DNA from: Candidatus Cloacimonadota bacterium
Lineage (GTDB): Bacteria; Cloacimonadota; Cloacimonadia; Cloacimonadales; TCS61
NCBI GenBank assembly: GCA_021108055.1
Contig: JAIORR010000101.1
Coordinates: 1 to 8,955, forward strand
Length of the DNA: 8,955 nt
Direction: 5' to 3'
In this document: positions 7,641-8,955 of the stretch, one piece after another
How the letters are laid out: the number at the start of each line of letters is the position of its first letter
Position numbering within the stretch: the stretch's first letter is position 1
Translations under genes and position numbers: made by a program
Notes under the pieces: generated by a model
Database searches by the model: none
What the model saw: the letters and a program-made list of their open reading frames with translations, nothing else
What the model was told of the DNA's origin: nothing

Positions 7641-8876
7641 ATGAAATTATCATTTCCATACGGAGAAGAAAAGATAATTTTCGAGATCGACGAGAGAAAT
7701 GTTCTGGATATTATCCAACCGAAGAAAGTTCTCGTCGGAAATGAAAAAGAGATAATAAGACATGCTCTGGAAAATCCGGTAAACTCAGTTACGTTCAAAG
7801 AATTCATTTCCGATGCAAAAAAAATTCTTTTCATTGTAAATGACGGTACCCGCTCCACACCCACAGCAAAGGTCATCGATGTAATTTACGATGATATCAA
7901 AGAAATGAATTTTCAATTCATCGTGGCAGTGGGATCTCATCGCAAACCTACAGCAGAAGAATTTAAACGAATTTTTGGAAAATATCACAATATCTTTCGA
8001 AACAATATCATCGTTCATGATGCAGTTAATTCCGAGATGATAAACATGGGAAAAACTTCACTTGGAACGGAAGTCCTGATTAATAAACTAGCAGTAGAAG
8101 CTGATCGGATAGTAGTGATAAGCTCGATCGAACCGCATTACTTTGCCGGATATACCGGTGGCAGGAAAAGTTTTTTTCCTGGAATTGCCGGGTATAGAAC
8201 CATAGAACAGAATCATAAATTAGCATTGAATCCGCAAGCTGCCATACTCAAGCTGGAAGGTAACCCTATTCACGAGGATATGATGGAAGCAGCAGGGAAA
8301 GTGAAGACCAATACTTTTGCGATATTGCTGGTAACAGATAACGAACATTGCATTTCTTCCGCTTCTGCCGGCAATATCAAGGATTCGTTCTTTGCTTCCA
8401 TTCCCAAAGCAGATGAAATGTATATTTCCAAAGTTCGGGGAAAAGCCGATATTGTTGTGGCGATTATAGAAAAACCTTTTGATGATGATCTTTATCAATC
8501 GCATAAAGGCATCGAGAATGCGAGATCAATTCTTAAGAAAAACGGGATATTAATATTAGTTTCCAAATGTAAAAATGGAATCGGTAAAAATGAATTTTAT
8601 GATTTATTGAATTTTTGTAATTCACCAGGTGAAGTGTTCAAAAAGATCGAAGAAAATTATGTGCTTGGTTATCATAAAGCGGCAAAATTGGCAGATTTTA
8701 TGCAAAACCACGAATTATGGATGGTGACTGATATTCCGGAAGAAAAATTGAAAAAGATATTTATCCGTACATTCGATTCATTAAAGAAAGCGATCGATAA
8801 TGCGTTGGAATTAAAAGGAAAAAATACAAAGATCCTTTTCATTCTTGATGCAGCTGTCACCGTTCCGAAAATGTAA
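7641..8876 (+). CDS. larA: LarA-family nickel-pincer 2-hydroxyacid racemase/epimerase
   Basis: Cytoplasmic enzyme of the lactate racemase (LarA) family, which inverts the C2 centre of a 2-hydroxy acid by hydride transfer to a nickel-pincer nucleotide cofactor. The cofactor-site residues are all present: H100 (GSHRKPT), H166 (EPHYFAG), K176 (GGRKSFFPG), the lysine that binds the cofactor, and H192 (NHKL). They match H108, H174, K184 and H200 of Lactobacillus plantarum LarA with a constant offset of eight. DGTR at 68-71 fits the D72/R75 pair, and YQSHKG at 285-290 fits the Q295/K298 substrate-site region. The N-terminal domain covers about 1-250 and the C-terminal domain the rest; 411 residues is near normal length. 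The start ATG has GAAGG at 7631-7635. The family now includes enzymes acting on malate, 2-hydroxyglutarate, phenyllactate and sugar acids, so lactate is only one possibility. larB, larC and larE are not in the window. Confidence 0.92.
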   Translation: MKLSFPYGEEKIIFEIDERNVLDIIQPKKVLVGNEKEIIRHALENPVNSVTFKEFISDAKKILFIVNDGTRSTPTAKVIDVIYDDIKEMNFQFIVAVGSHRKPTAEEFKRIFGKYHNIFRNNIIVHDAVNSEMINMGKTSLGTEVLINKLAVEADRIVVISSIEPHYFAGYTGGRKSFFPGIAGYRTIEQNHKLALNPQAAILKLEGNPIHEDMMEAAGKVKTNTFAILLVTDNEHCISSASAGNIKDSFFASIPKADEMYISKVRGKADIVVAIIEKPFDDDLYQSHKGIENARSILKKNGILILVSKCKNGIGKNEFYDLLNFCNSPGEVFKKIEENYVLGYHKAAKLADFMQNHELWMVTDIPEEKLKKIFIRTFDSLKKAIDNALELKGKNTKILFILDAAVTVPKM

Positions 8877-8955
8877 TCAATTTTTTTTAACCTGTTTATA
8901 ATAAAGAAAATTCTTAAAGTTGACTATCCCCGTGACAAGCCAAAGAGTATTTTGC

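Noticed and set aside
8881..8888. T8 run just after the larA-family stop codon as a terminator
   Set aside because: No GC-rich hairpin precedes it; only a weak A/T complementarity is present.
8920..8955. TTGACT at 8920-8925 as a promoter for a gene beyond the window
   Set aside because: The -10 candidate (GAGTAT at 8944) is poor and the window ends before any gene is visible.
1..8955. CRISPR array, insertion sequence, rRNA or tRNA genes, toxin-antitoxin or phage genes
   Set aside because: No spaced direct repeats, transposase frames, RNA gene signatures or such protein families were seen.

Overview
The window is A+T-rich bacterial DNA with three complete genes, all on the + strand and all ending in TAA. 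They are a 2049-residue secreted alpha-2-macroglobulin-family protein (103-6252), a 298-residue AEC-family transporter with a TTG start (6660-7556), and a 411-residue LarA-family nickel-pincer racemase/epimerase (7641-8876). A large exported A2M protein with the bacterial thioester signature points to a Gram-negative (diderm) organism. Its Tyr/Trp-rich style, its motifs (EEYKRPKFEV, NETAFFYPQL, YPYECSEQ) and a purine-rich GATAAAAG spacer recall Bacteroidota/Cloacimonadota-type genomes. That placement is from memory and is low confidence.

Layout: 1-102 is leader DNA with a good Shine-Dalgarno sequence but no convincing promoter. 103-6252 is the A2M gene. 6253-6659 (407 nt) is non-coding and unusually structured. 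It holds a nested hairpin starting at the base after the A2M stop codon, a ~75-nt purine-rich tract with three GATAAAAG copies, a perfect 11-bp-stem palindrome, a second long imperfect hairpin, and a promoter-like TTGACA site just before the transporter gene. 7557-7640 separates transporter and racemase and carries a TATAAT promoter candidate. 8877-8955 holds a T8 run and nothing else I can support.

How the genes may work together: the transporter and LarA homologue are 84 nt apart and co-directional. A plausible reading is uptake or export of a 2-hydroxy acid (or related carboxylate) coupled to inversion of its C2 stereocentre. The substrate is unknown, and the nickel-pincer cofactor genes (larB, larC, larE) are not in this window. 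The A2M protein is separated by the structured spacer and is probably an independent unit, acting outside the inner membrane as a protease trap.

I found no clearly undescribed system. The best leads are the AEC-LarA pair, the structured spacer (a possible interspersed repeat), and the A2M thioester domain, where a by-eye alignment puts Thr at the complement catalytic-His position.
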